Source: Candidatus Hodarchaeota archaeon
GTDB lineage: Archaea > Asgardarchaeota > Heimdallarchaeia > Hodarchaeales > Hodarchaeaceae
Length of the DNA: 28,225 nucleotides
Assembly (NCBI GenBank): GCA_016840305.1
Contig: JAEOSP010000488.1
Span: 1-28,225, forward strand
Direction of reading: 5' to 3'
This document shows positions 7,986 through 16,144 of this stretch, in pieces. Numbering within the stretch: the stretch's first letter is position 1; every line of letters begins with the position of its first letter. The position numbers and the translations under genes are program-made. Under the pieces are notes generated by a model that saw nothing but the letters and a program-made list of their open reading frames with translations, did not search any database and was not told the DNA's origin.

Positions 7986-10900
7986 TCAAGTATCCTGATC
8001 AAAAAAAAGAGTTGTATGCTTAGGCCCAATGTCAAAAAGTAAGGATTTATTCAATTCGATATATCTTATCCATGATTTTGTGGATTCAGATAACTCGGAA
8101 TACTGTTCTGCTAACAAACTGATTATTTGCATATACCTGAGAACCCATCCTTTTGACAATGTCAATTCCAGAGTATTTTTATGACAGAAAGGGCAGTTTA
8201 TTCCGAGAGGTACCCGTCGGTATGTTCTTTTACAAATTCTACACCTGAAAGGCTGCTGGAAGAAGCGAGTAATCGATGTAGTTATCTTGTTAAGGAAATC
8301 ATTAACCAGAATGTTGTCTACAAAGACTCCTTCCTCGACTGCCCTTATAGTACGGAGAGTATCAAGAGCAATTTTGATACGATCTATGATTTTCTGATCA
8401 CGTAGCTTGTTTTCAACTCCAATATCTGATAGATTTTCAGTAATGTGCTGAATTGTAGGGAATTGGTCTAATAATGAAAACTCATAAGATAGAGGTTTCA
8501 TTTCTTGTGATTTATGTCCAAGATTTGCGTAAAATGTTTGGTTCTGCAAAACGATACTCGATTTTGAGTATACCATAAGGTCATTCCAATTGTCAACCAA
8601 ATTAATAATAGTAGGGGTATCTAGTGATCCCCCATGAAATGCTGGTATGAATTCACGAGAAAAGTTAACCAGAACGTCTAGAAATAGAGTAATTGAATCA
8701 CTTACACCATTACAGTCTCGTGATTTTAGATGGTGCCATAAAGGATGTGCATAAAGAAGATTATTTTTTGTATAACCGATGACTCTACCAACGACTCCAA
8801 CTTGTGAGGTCGGTGAAATTCCTACAATGAGCAAACCTGAGACATTTTCAAAAGATCGTAATCGGTAGTATGGTGAGCTATCATATAGATAGACCAACTC
8901 ATCATCTAAGAATTTACTCTGAGAAAATAAGAACTGGAGACCTTCTTTATTTATTATTACATCATAAGGAAAAATTTCAATTTGTTGTTCGTCATAGGTC
9001 AGGTCTTCTCCATAAATATCATGAGTATAACCGAGATGTGTTAATTCTTCTATGGAAGTATGAATCTCTTTTGGAGTAAAAGTCCGAATAGGGCCATTTG
9101 TGAAGCTATATCGTGATGTTCCATCCTTAAAAACATGAATTTTATGTTTTGCTCTTAGTATTCCCTTAATTAGTGGTTCAGATATTCCATTTTGATTATT
9201 AAGTGATAAAACTCCTTTTACCTTTTGAACATCTGGGGATTTTGCTTTTCTTAAAGCCGAATTAAACATAGCTCCAACATTAACTAATTTTGGTGATTTT
9301 GGATATGCTTTCCGATTACATTCAGCACAAAATTGTGAATCAACAACGTGTCCATTTCGACAAATATATTGCTGTGTTGTTAGTTGCTGACATTCAGGAC
9401 AAAAAGAACTGAAAGAGGAAATCTCGCAGGACTCACAAAATCTGTCGGAAATTGTAATTTTTATCGGATTTTCTTTGTTTACTTTGAAAAAATCTCTTTG
9501 TGGGCCTCCGTGTTTTCCAAGCGGGAAGAGCACGTGATGAGGAGGATTTGTAACGCGAACTTCAGATTTCTCGATCCTTATGAGTTTCAAACCCATTCTT
9601 CTGCTACATAAGGAGCGTACTGGGAAACCGATCAAAGAATGACATAGGGATTCAACAGAGATTTTTTCCTCTCCAGACTCAACAATGTTTGTTATTTGTT
9701 CAGCTTTATCTTGTAATAGAGGAATAAAATGATTGAATTCATGAGCATTCAGCATTCCATCAGTTATTTCAAATCTAACTCCAAGTTCTTTCATAATTCT
9801 AATTAAATCATCGTTTAATAATAAATTTTGATCATTAAGATTTTTGGAGTTCTGAACTAAATAAATAAAATCGCTTATAGCAATTTCATTCCAATTAAAT
9901 GAGAATCTTGGATGTATTGGTACGTTAGTATATTGAGCTAATTTTAAAGCGAGATTCCAACTTGGACGATATCTGAGAGGGTTTGTGATCATTTTTTTGA
10001 TTTCAGTGGGAAAAATATCAAAAGTATTGACAATATTCTCGAGAATTGATGGTTTTTCTGTTATCTTGTTGTTAGTCTCCTCACTCCACCACTCTTCAGT
10101 CCAAGCGGATAAGATAAACTGCTCTGGAAGAGAGTTGTCAGATGGTGAGAGTAAAATATCACCCATCTCCCAAATGTGGATTATTGATTCCTTCGTGTCG
10201 TAATATTCTGCGATTGTGTTAATTCTGACAAGAGAATTATCATTCAACTCAACTAGGGGACCCATTATTGAAGAAACAGGATTAATTGAATATGATGCGT
10301 TCGAAAAATCTATTTGTACCGTACATCCAGGCGATAGTATACCTGTGAGGAGTATAGTAACGGGGTGAAGACCAATGGTACCAAATCCAATGTTTCTTGA
10401 TGATCCGTATCGTAACCTAAATCCACCAGGAGTTTTTGATTGAGCAAGTAATGGTTGAGTACTGCGTATGTCTTTTGGACCGAAATCTCTTTCTTGACTA
10501 GGAGGGGAAAAAGTAATTCCATCTAACCATAACCATTCTGGAATACCAGCTAATTTTTTTTGTTGGACAACTTGTTGAAGATTGTGTAAAATCTTTTCCA
10601 GAGCAACACATAGGCCCATTCGCAAATGATTGGTTAATTTAGGCAAATTACGATATTTTTTTACTTCTACACGTTCATACGGCTCACTAGTTAATTCTAC
10701 TCCAATATTTTGAATGAAAAGTGTCATATGATTTCTTTCATAACTTGGTTGACGATCGTTCATTTGGAGAAAAATCGTCAATTCCTCTTCATATCTCCCT
10801 AATGTGTCAGAACTGGATTGAAATCGATTAAGATGAAGAATACTTCTAATGTAATCAGATATCAAAACCACAAGACCGATAATGACACCTGGAACATGTC

Positions 10901-11324
10901 GAATTGTATTCGTGAAGAAAACAGTGAGATGTTTTGTGGTTGGATCGATTCTAACTCTATGAATATATTCTTGTGGAACCGAACACTGCCCACGACTTAA
11001 AATAACGAAAGAATTTTGTAAAGCAAGTAGTACAAGATCTTCTTGCGATTTTTTAATAAATCTACCATTAATCGTTTGTTTGGCTACATCCGCAGCGAGA
11101 AGGAGCAAGTTTTTGTGTTGATTGATACGCTTTGGAAGATAATCTTCCAGTTTAGGAATGTTTAATATGGATAAAATATTCTTAGTCGATGAATTTGTAA
11201 TATTTGATTCTATTGAAGAGCTTGGATCGTGTTTTTGATTCCTTGCAATACTTGCGATTTGAATCTGTGCTGTTATTGTCCTTTTTAGTTGATTAACATA
11301 TTCTTGAAATTCTAATTCAATCAT
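7986..11324 (-). CDS. DP2-like protein (PolD large-subunit homologue) with substituted catalytic aspartates
   Basis: 1112 residues, the usual DP2 length, and recognisable from end to end. It has the N-terminal start MIELEFQEYVNQL, GGFRLRYGSSRN (about 298), MGDIL (387-391), EEWW, HPRFSFNWNEI, and a cysteine cluster of zinc sites (about 630-672). It also has KGILRAKHKIHVFKDGTSRY (about 721), LGYTHDIYG, NFSREFIP with GGSLDTP, and the C-terminal zinc site CRIC...CPFC with YRRVPLG (about 1026-1045). The invariant DP2 catalytic motif NCDGDED reads DCNGVSD at residues 870-876 (bases 8697-8717). The two aspartates shown to be essential in Pyrococcus PolD are Asn872 and Val874 here. The GDFxENN segment after GDIL is also lost (392-403). 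It therefore probably binds DNA or partners without polymerising. I chose the ATG at 11324; a longer start at 11354 would overlap the pilin-like gene upstream. Last gene of the pilus-like operon. Confidence 0.9.
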   Translation of the reverse strand: MIELEFQEYVNQLKRTITAQIQIASIARNQKHDPSSSIESNITNSSTKNILSILNIPKLEDYLPKRINQHKNLLLLAADVAKQTINGRFIKKSQEDLVLLALQNSFVILSRGQCSVPQEYIHRVRIDPTTKHLTVFFTNTIRHVPGVIIGLVVLISDYIRSILHLNRFQSSSDTLGRYEEELTIFLQMNDRQPSYERNHMTLFIQNIGVELTSEPYERVEVKKYRNLPKLTNHLRMGLCVALEKILHNLQQVVQQKKLAGIPEWLWLDGITFSPPSQERDFGPKDIRSTQPLLAQSKTPGGFRLRYGSSRNIGFGTIGLHPVTILLTGILSPGCTVQIDFSNASYSINPVSSIMGPLVELNDNSLVRINTIAEYYDTKESIIHIWEMGDILLSPSDNSLPEQFILSAWTEEWWSEETNNKITEKPSILENIVNTFDIFPTEIKKMITNPLRYRPSWNLALKLAQYTNVPIHPRFSFNWNEIAISDFIYLVQNSKNLNDQNLLLNDDLIRIMKELGVRFEITDGMLNAHEFNHFIPLLQDKAEQITNIVESGEEKISVESLCHSLIGFPVRSLCSRRMGLKLIRIEKSEVRVTNPPHHVLFPLGKHGGPQRDFFKVNKENPIKITISDRFCESCEISSFSSFCPECQQLTTQQYICRNGHVVDSQFCAECNRKAYPKSPKLVNVGAMFNSALRKAKSPDVQKVKGVLSLNNQNGISEPLIKGILRAKHKIHVFKDGTSRYSFTNGPIRTFTPKEIHTSIEELTHLGYTHDIYGEDLTYDEQQIEIFPYDVIINKEGLQFLFSQSKFLDDELVYLYDSSPYYRLRSFENVSGLLIVGISPTSQVGVVGRVIGYTKNNLLYAHPLWHHLKSRDCNGVSDSITLFLDVLVNFSREFIPAFHGGSLDTPTIINLVDNWNDLMVYSKSSIVLQNQTFYANLGHKSQEMKPLSYEFSLLDQFPTIQHITENLSDIGVENKLRDQKIIDRIKIALDTLRTIRAVEEGVFVDNILVNDFLNKITTSITRFFQQPFRCRICKRTYRRVPLGINCPFCHKNTLELTLSKGWVLRYMQIISLLAEQYSELSESTKSWIRYIELNKSLLFDIGPKHTTLFFDQDT

Positions 11325-11331
11325 TTTGATT

Positions 11332-12048
11332 TCACGAGTAGATATGAACGCCATTCGGAAGAATTACGTTTAAAATCCCTAAATTGTCAATTGAGGAAAC
11401 AGAATCGAATATAAAATAACCTGTTTTGTCGGAATATGCACTTCCTACCAGATCGGCGCTTCCATTTGTTACAAATACTGAATCTGCATTTACAAAATCA
11501 GGAGAATCATTTCTCGATTGTTGGACAATGACCATATTCTGACTCACTTCTGCAAATCCTCTGTACGAAATATTAAAGTCCTCAATAATTATTATCGTGG
11601 AGGAAATATCACTCATCTCAAGGTGAAATCTTGCTTGAATTAGGCTTGAATAAGTTAGTCCAGATGAAACATTTGAAACGGGAGTCGCTTCTGCATCTAT
11701 GGTAAACGAATTGGGAATAAGATTTATACTCGTTAGAATTAAACGTGACAAATCGATTGCCTCTATAGTCCGTAAAAACGTTAAAAGCTGTGTTTGTGCG
11801 TCTAATAGGTCAAAAGTAGAAGTATTATCCGTGTATTGTGCAAGTTCATACTCCATGAATACTTGTAACTCCTTCTTAAGATTGGAATACGGCTCACGTA
11901 AGGATTGGTCGCCGGTTAGCTCTTGATTTGTTCCAATATTAAGGATAGTTGCGCTCATGGTCACAACATAGACTGCGATAAGCATAGTTGCTAATATAAA
12001 CATCTGACCTCTTCTTTTATCTGTTATAAGGCTAAATTTTCCTTTCAT
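11332..12048 (-). CDS. Pilin-like surface protein with class III-type signal
   Basis: 238 residues. The N-terminus has a basic leader ending KRRGQ (G14-Q15) followed by a hydrophobic helix (MFILATMLIAVYVVTMSATI), the layout of archaeal class III signal peptides cut by a prepilin peptidase after the basic/Gly leader. The rest is a Ser/Thr/Asn-rich, beta-strand-rich extracellular domain. The family is not otherwise recognised. Its ATG follows the TAA of the upstream pilin-like gene with no spacer, and its own stop lies 7 bases before the DP2-like start, so the three are almost certainly co-transcribed. It is probably a minor pilin or tip subunit. Confidence 0.8.
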   Translation of the reverse strand: MKGKFSLITDKRRGQMFILATMLIAVYVVTMSATILNIGTNQELTGDQSLREPYSNLKKELQVFMEYELAQYTDNTSTFDLLDAQTQLLTFLRTIEAIDLSRLILTSINLIPNSFTIDAEATPVSNVSSGLTYSSLIQARFHLEMSDISSTIIIIEDFNISYRGFAEVSQNMVIVQQSRNDSPDFVNADSVFVTNGSADLVGSAYSDKTGYFIFDSVSSIDNLGILNVILPNGVHIYS

Positions 12049-12567
12049 TTACACTTTCTCCCATAAATACAGATCTATCAAATAATGGTCAGCAAAATTT
12101 CCATAAATAGCCGAAGAAAAAGAACTGACAAAGTAATTCGCAATAATTCCTTCGCTTCCTTGTTGAAGTGCAACAATGCTCGATTGAGATCCTATCAAGT
12201 AGATATAATCCGATGTTACAACTTGATCGATCACCATTCTCATACGAAGAGCGAAATCGATGTTTGATGTCAGACTAGAGTCGATATAATCTCTGAGGAT
12301 TTTGATATTTAATGTATACTCAGAATAAAATTCGGATTGATCGTATAAGAAAACAGCTGGTCTAAGTAATCCAGCTTCATCCGCAGTCAATAGAATATCT
12401 GATGCGGTTTGTTGAAGATTTTTTGTGTTTGAATAAGAATTATTAACTTGATTTGCGGCATTAATCAATAGTAATGCTAGTATTAGCATCAATGAGACAG
12501 ATACAAGTGTTTCTGCAATCTGAAGTTGACCTCTACGGTTTTTTAATTGCAGTTGTTTAAGTCCCAT
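12049..12567 (-). CDS. Pilin-like protein with class III-type signal
   Basis: 172 residues from the ATG at 12565-12567. This start is preceded by GGAGTGATT at the end of the upstream gene; a GTG at 12576 would add three residues. The leader runs to NRRGQ (G13-Q14), followed by LQIAETLVSVSLMLILALLL. An E five residues after the Q (Q-L-Q-I-A-E) resembles the glutamate of type IV pilins. The domain beyond is short, with no cysteine pairs. The stop of the upstream gene and this start are one base apart, indicating translational coupling. Function inferred: minor pilin. Confidence 0.8.
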   Translation of the reverse strand: MGLKQLQLKNRRGQLQIAETLVSVSLMLILALLLINAANQVNNSYSNTKNLQQTASDILLTADEAGLLRPAVFLYDQSEFYSEYTLNIKILRDYIDSSLTSNIDFALRMRMVIDQVVTSDYIYLIGSQSSIVALQQGSEGIIANYFVSSFSSAIYGNFADHYLIDLYLWEKV

Positions 12568-12568
12568 A

Positions 12569-13741
12569 TTAATCACTCCACAAGGTAATTCTACATTTCA
12601 TTAAGGTTCCACGAATATATACAGGAAAATCCTTGGTTATTCTAGTCTTGTCTCTCGGATTTTCTTCAACAACTCCAAAAACAGTGTAAAAATTACCAAA
12701 ATTTTGAATATTGTCTAAAATTGTAGGAAAAGTACCAATCCCTACCTTGTATTTATCTCCAGATTTTAATATACTGAAAAAGGCAACAATTCCATTATTT
12801 GATATAGAAATAGTTTCATTTAATTCAAACAAGGAAGATGCAATAATTGACTCGTTGGTGAAACCTCCTTGATTATTTTTGTAAATGTATGAAAGAAAAT
12901 GTTGGTCAGGTGTTCCAATGACCTCATGTACATCTGAAACTAAGAGTGAGGTTGAATTCAATCCACAAGACCAGACTGTAGCATTTGAGTCTCGTCCAAG
13001 AAGGATATCTTCAGAGCTTGAGGATGGAATACCCCATGTAATACCCCAAAGAGGACCGTGTTCCGCTATTGCTATACTGAGATGCTCTCCGTCTGGAATA
13101 TTGAAGTTCGGGTTTAAATAAATATTTGATGCCTTACCACTATTGTCACTGATATCAATCCCTGATGGTATTATGTTACCTGTTGTTAAATCAAGAGTAA
13201 AGAATGTAACTTTACATTCTTCGATTGGAATCTTATTCACATTGGTAATAGTAACCGTAGCTTGGTAAAAAGAAGAATTTTCTTCTGTAATCTCCATCGT
13301 TATTTCGAGTAAAGGTAGGATTGACAATTGAAATTCTTGATTAGTTCCTATAGCTAATAGGCTTTTTAATGAATCATAAGAAAATTGTTCAAATCCTGAA
13401 ATAGTTGTAATTGAAAAGCTTGTTCCAGTGATAAGTCTTGCTATCTTTGAAGCATCAAGTGTTAATGAGGGAGAATCCGTTGATTCGGCTAAACCAAATG
13501 AAGATGGTAAATTTTGACTGTATCCCCATTGCAGTGGGCCTTCTTCTTGTAGTAATGATCGACCGAATGTATCTAACTCTGTAAAGGATAGATCATCTTC
13601 CATATGTGAAGTTAAACCTGATTGAACATTTATAATTACTAGAAGTAGTTGAGATAGCATAAGTAGGAACAATAATAGACTTACAACAAAATCTATTGCT
13701 CTTACTTGGCCGCTTCTACGTCTTTTCAGATTCAAAAGCAT
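12569..13741 (-). CDS. Large pilin-like surface protein with class III-type signal
   Basis: 390 residues. The leader KRRRSGQ (G11-Q12) is followed by a hydrophobic helix (FVVSLLLFLLMLSQLLLVII). A long Ser/Thr/Asn-rich ectodomain rich in beta-strand alternation follows (for example residues around 140-330), including a segment like an Ig-type or CARDB-like domain (YQATVTITNVNKIPIEECKV). It is the largest of the pilin-like set and could be an adhesin or tip subunit. ATG start at 13739-13741; 41 bases separate it from the coiled-coil gene upstream. Confidence 0.8.
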   Translation of the reverse strand: MLLNLKRRRSGQVRAIDFVVSLLLFLLMLSQLLLVIINVQSGLTSHMEDDLSFTELDTFGRSLLQEEGPLQWGYSQNLPSSFGLAESTDSPSLTLDASKIARLITGTSFSITTISGFEQFSYDSLKSLLAIGTNQEFQLSILPLLEITMEITEENSSFYQATVTITNVNKIPIEECKVTFFTLDLTTGNIIPSGIDISDNSGKASNIYLNPNFNIPDGEHLSIAIAEHGPLWGITWGIPSSSSEDILLGRDSNATVWSCGLNSTSLLVSDVHEVIGTPDQHFLSYIYKNNQGGFTNESIIASSLFELNETISISNNGIVAFFSILKSGDKYKVGIGTFPTILDNIQNFGNFYTVFGVVEENPRDKTRITKDFPVYIRGTLMKCRITLWSD

Positions 13742-13782
13742 GGTTTTGACCGCTCATAATCAGATAGTACCGTTATAGTCAC

Positions 13783-14238
13783 CTAAGGTGTTTCCTCTTC
13801 ATTTAGAGTTCCTGTATTAGCCACCTCTAGCTGAATTGAGATCTCATCTAGACGATCTTTAAGCTCCAGCATTGTTGTTTCTAATTCAGTTAACTGTAAA
13901 CCCTGTTCTAAAAGTGTAGTTGCTTGTGTTATTAATTCATCTGCTTTACGGGATTTTTCACTGTTCAAAGTAGTAATCAAATCGTTAATTGGAACAAAAT
14001 TGTTGTTAATACCTAATACAGCTTTTTCGATATCATTGATTTTATTTTCTAAAGGGGTTAAATTTACTTCTACTGGACCTGATGTGGCAGTATTTACAGC
14101 TCCTAAAGGTGCTGTTGGCATAGGTGCTCCTCCTGCTCCCATTGATTGTACAAATAGAAATTCCATATTTGTTAATTTGTCCTCTAGAGCTGATACTTTT
14201 TCTAATAACTCAACTAGTAGTTTCTCTTCTTTACCCAT
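13783..14238 (-). CDS. Small coiled-coil protein in the pilus-like operon
   Basis: 151 residues, all helical apart from a Gly/Pro/Ala-rich linker (about residues 35-52). Heptad patterns lie on both sides (LLVELLEKVSALEDKLTNME; LTELETTMLELKDRLDEISI). There are no membrane segments or cysteines. In archaella, small coiled-coil proteins (ArlC/D/E) link the motor to the chemotaxis system; this may be an analogous cytosolic adaptor, but there is no sequence match I can claim. GAGG precedes the ATG by about 10 bases. It sits between the membrane-platform gene (20-base gap) and the pilin-like genes. Confidence 0.7.
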   Translation of the reverse strand: MGKEEKLLVELLEKVSALEDKLTNMEFLFVQSMGAGGAPMPTAPLGAVNTATSGPVEVNLTPLENKINDIEKAVLGINNNFVPINDLITTLNSEKSRKADELITQATTLLEQGLQLTELETTMLELKDRLDEISIQLEVANTGTLNEEETP

Positions 14239-14258
14239 GTGTATTGCCTCTTTTTCAA

Positions 14259-15227
14259 TTATAATAAAATCGTTATTTTAAAGAATCCATAACAAATCAT
14301 TAATAGAATACAAGAGTGCCATAATCCGATTTTAGCATCACCTTCTCCCATTTTTCCAGCTATGAGACCAGCGAAAACAGCTTCAATTACCATCAAGTGG
14401 AAGAACACGAGCTGAAGTCCAGCGATATTAAAGGGTAAAGCAATGTTCTGGGTCTGTCCACTCCTTACAACATCAACCATCTGAACAGCAAGAGTCTGAA
14501 AGAATGAATAGAGTAAAATGATCATAACTAATGCAAAAACAATGTAAGACGCATAGATAATCCAAGTATACGGCTTCATTGCTCCCAATCGTTCTCGTTT
14601 TAATCCCAGAACCTCTGCAACGTGTTTATGGGCCGATTCAAATACATCCTCAATAGCTCCTCCTGATCTCTCTGCTTCTAGAATAAGTAATGTAGTTCGT
14701 TTCATTAGCGGGGTGTCAACTGTATCTGTAAGACTGCGTAAGGCTTTACTGAACGGAATACCCCAGCTGATTTTCGATGCCATTTTCTTGAGTTCAGGAG
14801 TTAATGCACCATACTGGTGAGTTGATGCTGCTAAGATAGCTCTAGGCAATGGAAGGCCTGTTTTTTGAGCATCAGAAACCTCACGAAGTAAGGAAGGAAT
14901 GTGATCATCAATATCATTACGCCATTTTTGATCTGATCTATATGCTAAAGCAGGAATTAAAAGAAGAACCATAAAAGCAATGATGGTTATGTCAGTGGTG
15001 TCAAAGAAACCAATAAATGGATCTTGAATGACATCCCTAATAGTGTATAAATAAGGATCTGTTGGGGGCTCTATAACCCCTTCTTCAAGCTCGGTGGGGT
15101 CAGAAACTGAGAATACATGAATTAATACTGGAATATAAAAATATGAAGCTATAATCAGCATAATTACAAAGAGAATAGAGGAAGTAATCCATAAATTTCT
15201 TTCTTTTTTAGCAGTTAATTTTCCCAT
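14259..15227 (-). CDS. T2SF-domain membrane platform protein, second of two (TadC/ArlJ C-half-like)
   Basis: 322 residues. Transmembrane segments near 13-32 and 75-92 precede a cytosolic T2SF helical domain (about 95-205: REVSDAQKTGLPLPRAILAA; LILEAERSGGAIEDVFESA). Three further membrane segments follow near the C-terminus. T2SF proteins form the inner-membrane platform driven by the secretion ATPase. Archaeal ArlJ normally carries two such domains in one chain of about 550 residues; here the two halves are separate genes, as in bacterial TadB/TadC. ATG start with GGAGG 8 bases upstream. A 17-base gap follows the first platform gene. Confidence 0.88.
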   Translation of the reverse strand: MGKLTAKKERNLWITSSILFVIMLIIASYFYIPVLIHVFSVSDPTELEEGVIEPPTDPYLYTIRDVIQDPFIGFFDTTDITIIAFMVLLLIPALAYRSDQKWRNDIDDHIPSLLREVSDAQKTGLPLPRAILAASTHQYGALTPELKKMASKISWGIPFSKALRSLTDTVDTPLMKRTTLLILEAERSGGAIEDVFESAHKHVAEVLGLKRERLGAMKPYTWIIYASYIVFALVMIILLYSFFQTLAVQMVDVVRSGQTQNIALPFNIAGLQLVFFHLMVIEAVFAGLIAGKMGEGDAKIGLWHSCILLMICYGFFKITILL

Positions 15228-15244
15228 TTGTCAAATCCTCCATA

Positions 15245-16126
15245 TCATATGTCTCGAGATACTGTACTTATTAATAGAATCATTACTGTCAGTAGGATCG
15301 GCATTAAAAAGTATGTTAAAACAACTAAGAATCCACTTCCAATACCTGCATCAGGACTAATAACAGCAAGAATCGCAAGTATCACAACAAAGAAAAGAGG
15401 AGCAACGACCCCTAATATCATAAATATTTCAGCTAAAACCCCCAATTGTTCAATAAACTCTTTAGTTTCCTCTTCCTTAAGTTTCATTAGTGCTTTTGTT
15501 TCTGTGGACAAATAAAATGTGAGATCTCCTCCTGATGTTATTGTTGCTGACATTCCATCAAGAAATTTAGAAAATCTCTCAGAGGGAGATCGATCACTTG
15601 CATATCTTATTGCTTTAAGTATATCATAACCAAAGATTTCTATGTCACGAGTAATTCTTTTGCTTTCTTTTGAAACTTCAGGAGCTATGGATTCTTCACC
15701 TGCCAATGAGTAGAATAACCTATCTGGTGGAACTCCTGAACTAGCCATGGCTGATAAGTACGAAGCAGTAGATGTTAATCCAGCTTCTATTAAGATTTTA
15801 CGATCCGTAGTTTTCATTTTTGGCCAATATAAGAACGGAATGTAAGTAAAAATACCAAACAAAATTCCAAGCACGATTCCGATTAAAAGCGAAGCAAGTA
15901 AATCAGCTTGAAGAATGATTAAAAATACAAAAAAAGTACTAATTAAACTAAGAATTCCAACAAGAACCGAGGTAAATACAGCACTTCCTAAATAGGCCCT
16001 CACGGATATATCCATCCCCGCTTTTTTAAGGGAGGTATTCAGAGTATCGAAACGACCCTTTATAATCGAATTTTCAAATAATTTACCAAATCTGAGATAT
16101 CCAACTCTTCGAATAGTTTTGCTCAC
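15245..16126 (-). CDS. T2SF-domain membrane platform protein, first of two (TadB/ArlJ N-half-like)
   Basis: 293 residues. Two membrane segments (about 45-72 and 78-100) precede a cytosolic T2SF helical domain (about 110-225: SAMASSGVPPDRLFYSLAGE; FLDGMSATITSGGDLTFYL). Two C-terminal membrane segments follow (about 233-285). It should pair with the product of the next gene to make the platform of the pilus-like machine. The start is GTG at 16124-16126 with AGGAGAG 8 bases upstream. It lies 18 bases after the ATPase gene. Confidence 0.88.
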   Translation of the reverse strand: MSKTIRRVGYLRFGKLFENSIIKGRFDTLNTSLKKAGMDISVRAYLGSAVFTSVLVGILSLISTFFVFLIILQADLLASLLIGIVLGILFGIFTYIPFLYWPKMKTTDRKILIEAGLTSTASYLSAMASSGVPPDRLFYSLAGEESIAPEVSKESKRITRDIEIFGYDILKAIRYASDRSPSERFSKFLDGMSATITSGGDLTFYLSTETKALMKLKEEETKEFIEQLGVLAEIFMILGVVAPLFFVVILAILAVISPDAGIGSGFLVVLTYFLMPILLTVMILLISTVSRDI

Positions 16127-16144
16127 AGAGTAACTCTCCTAGTT

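Noticed and set aside
7986..11324. DP2-like gene as a pseudogene
   Set aside because: The frame is intact over 1112 codons, zinc ligands and scaffold motifs are kept, and it is tightly placed in an operon, so a functional non-catalytic protein is more likely.
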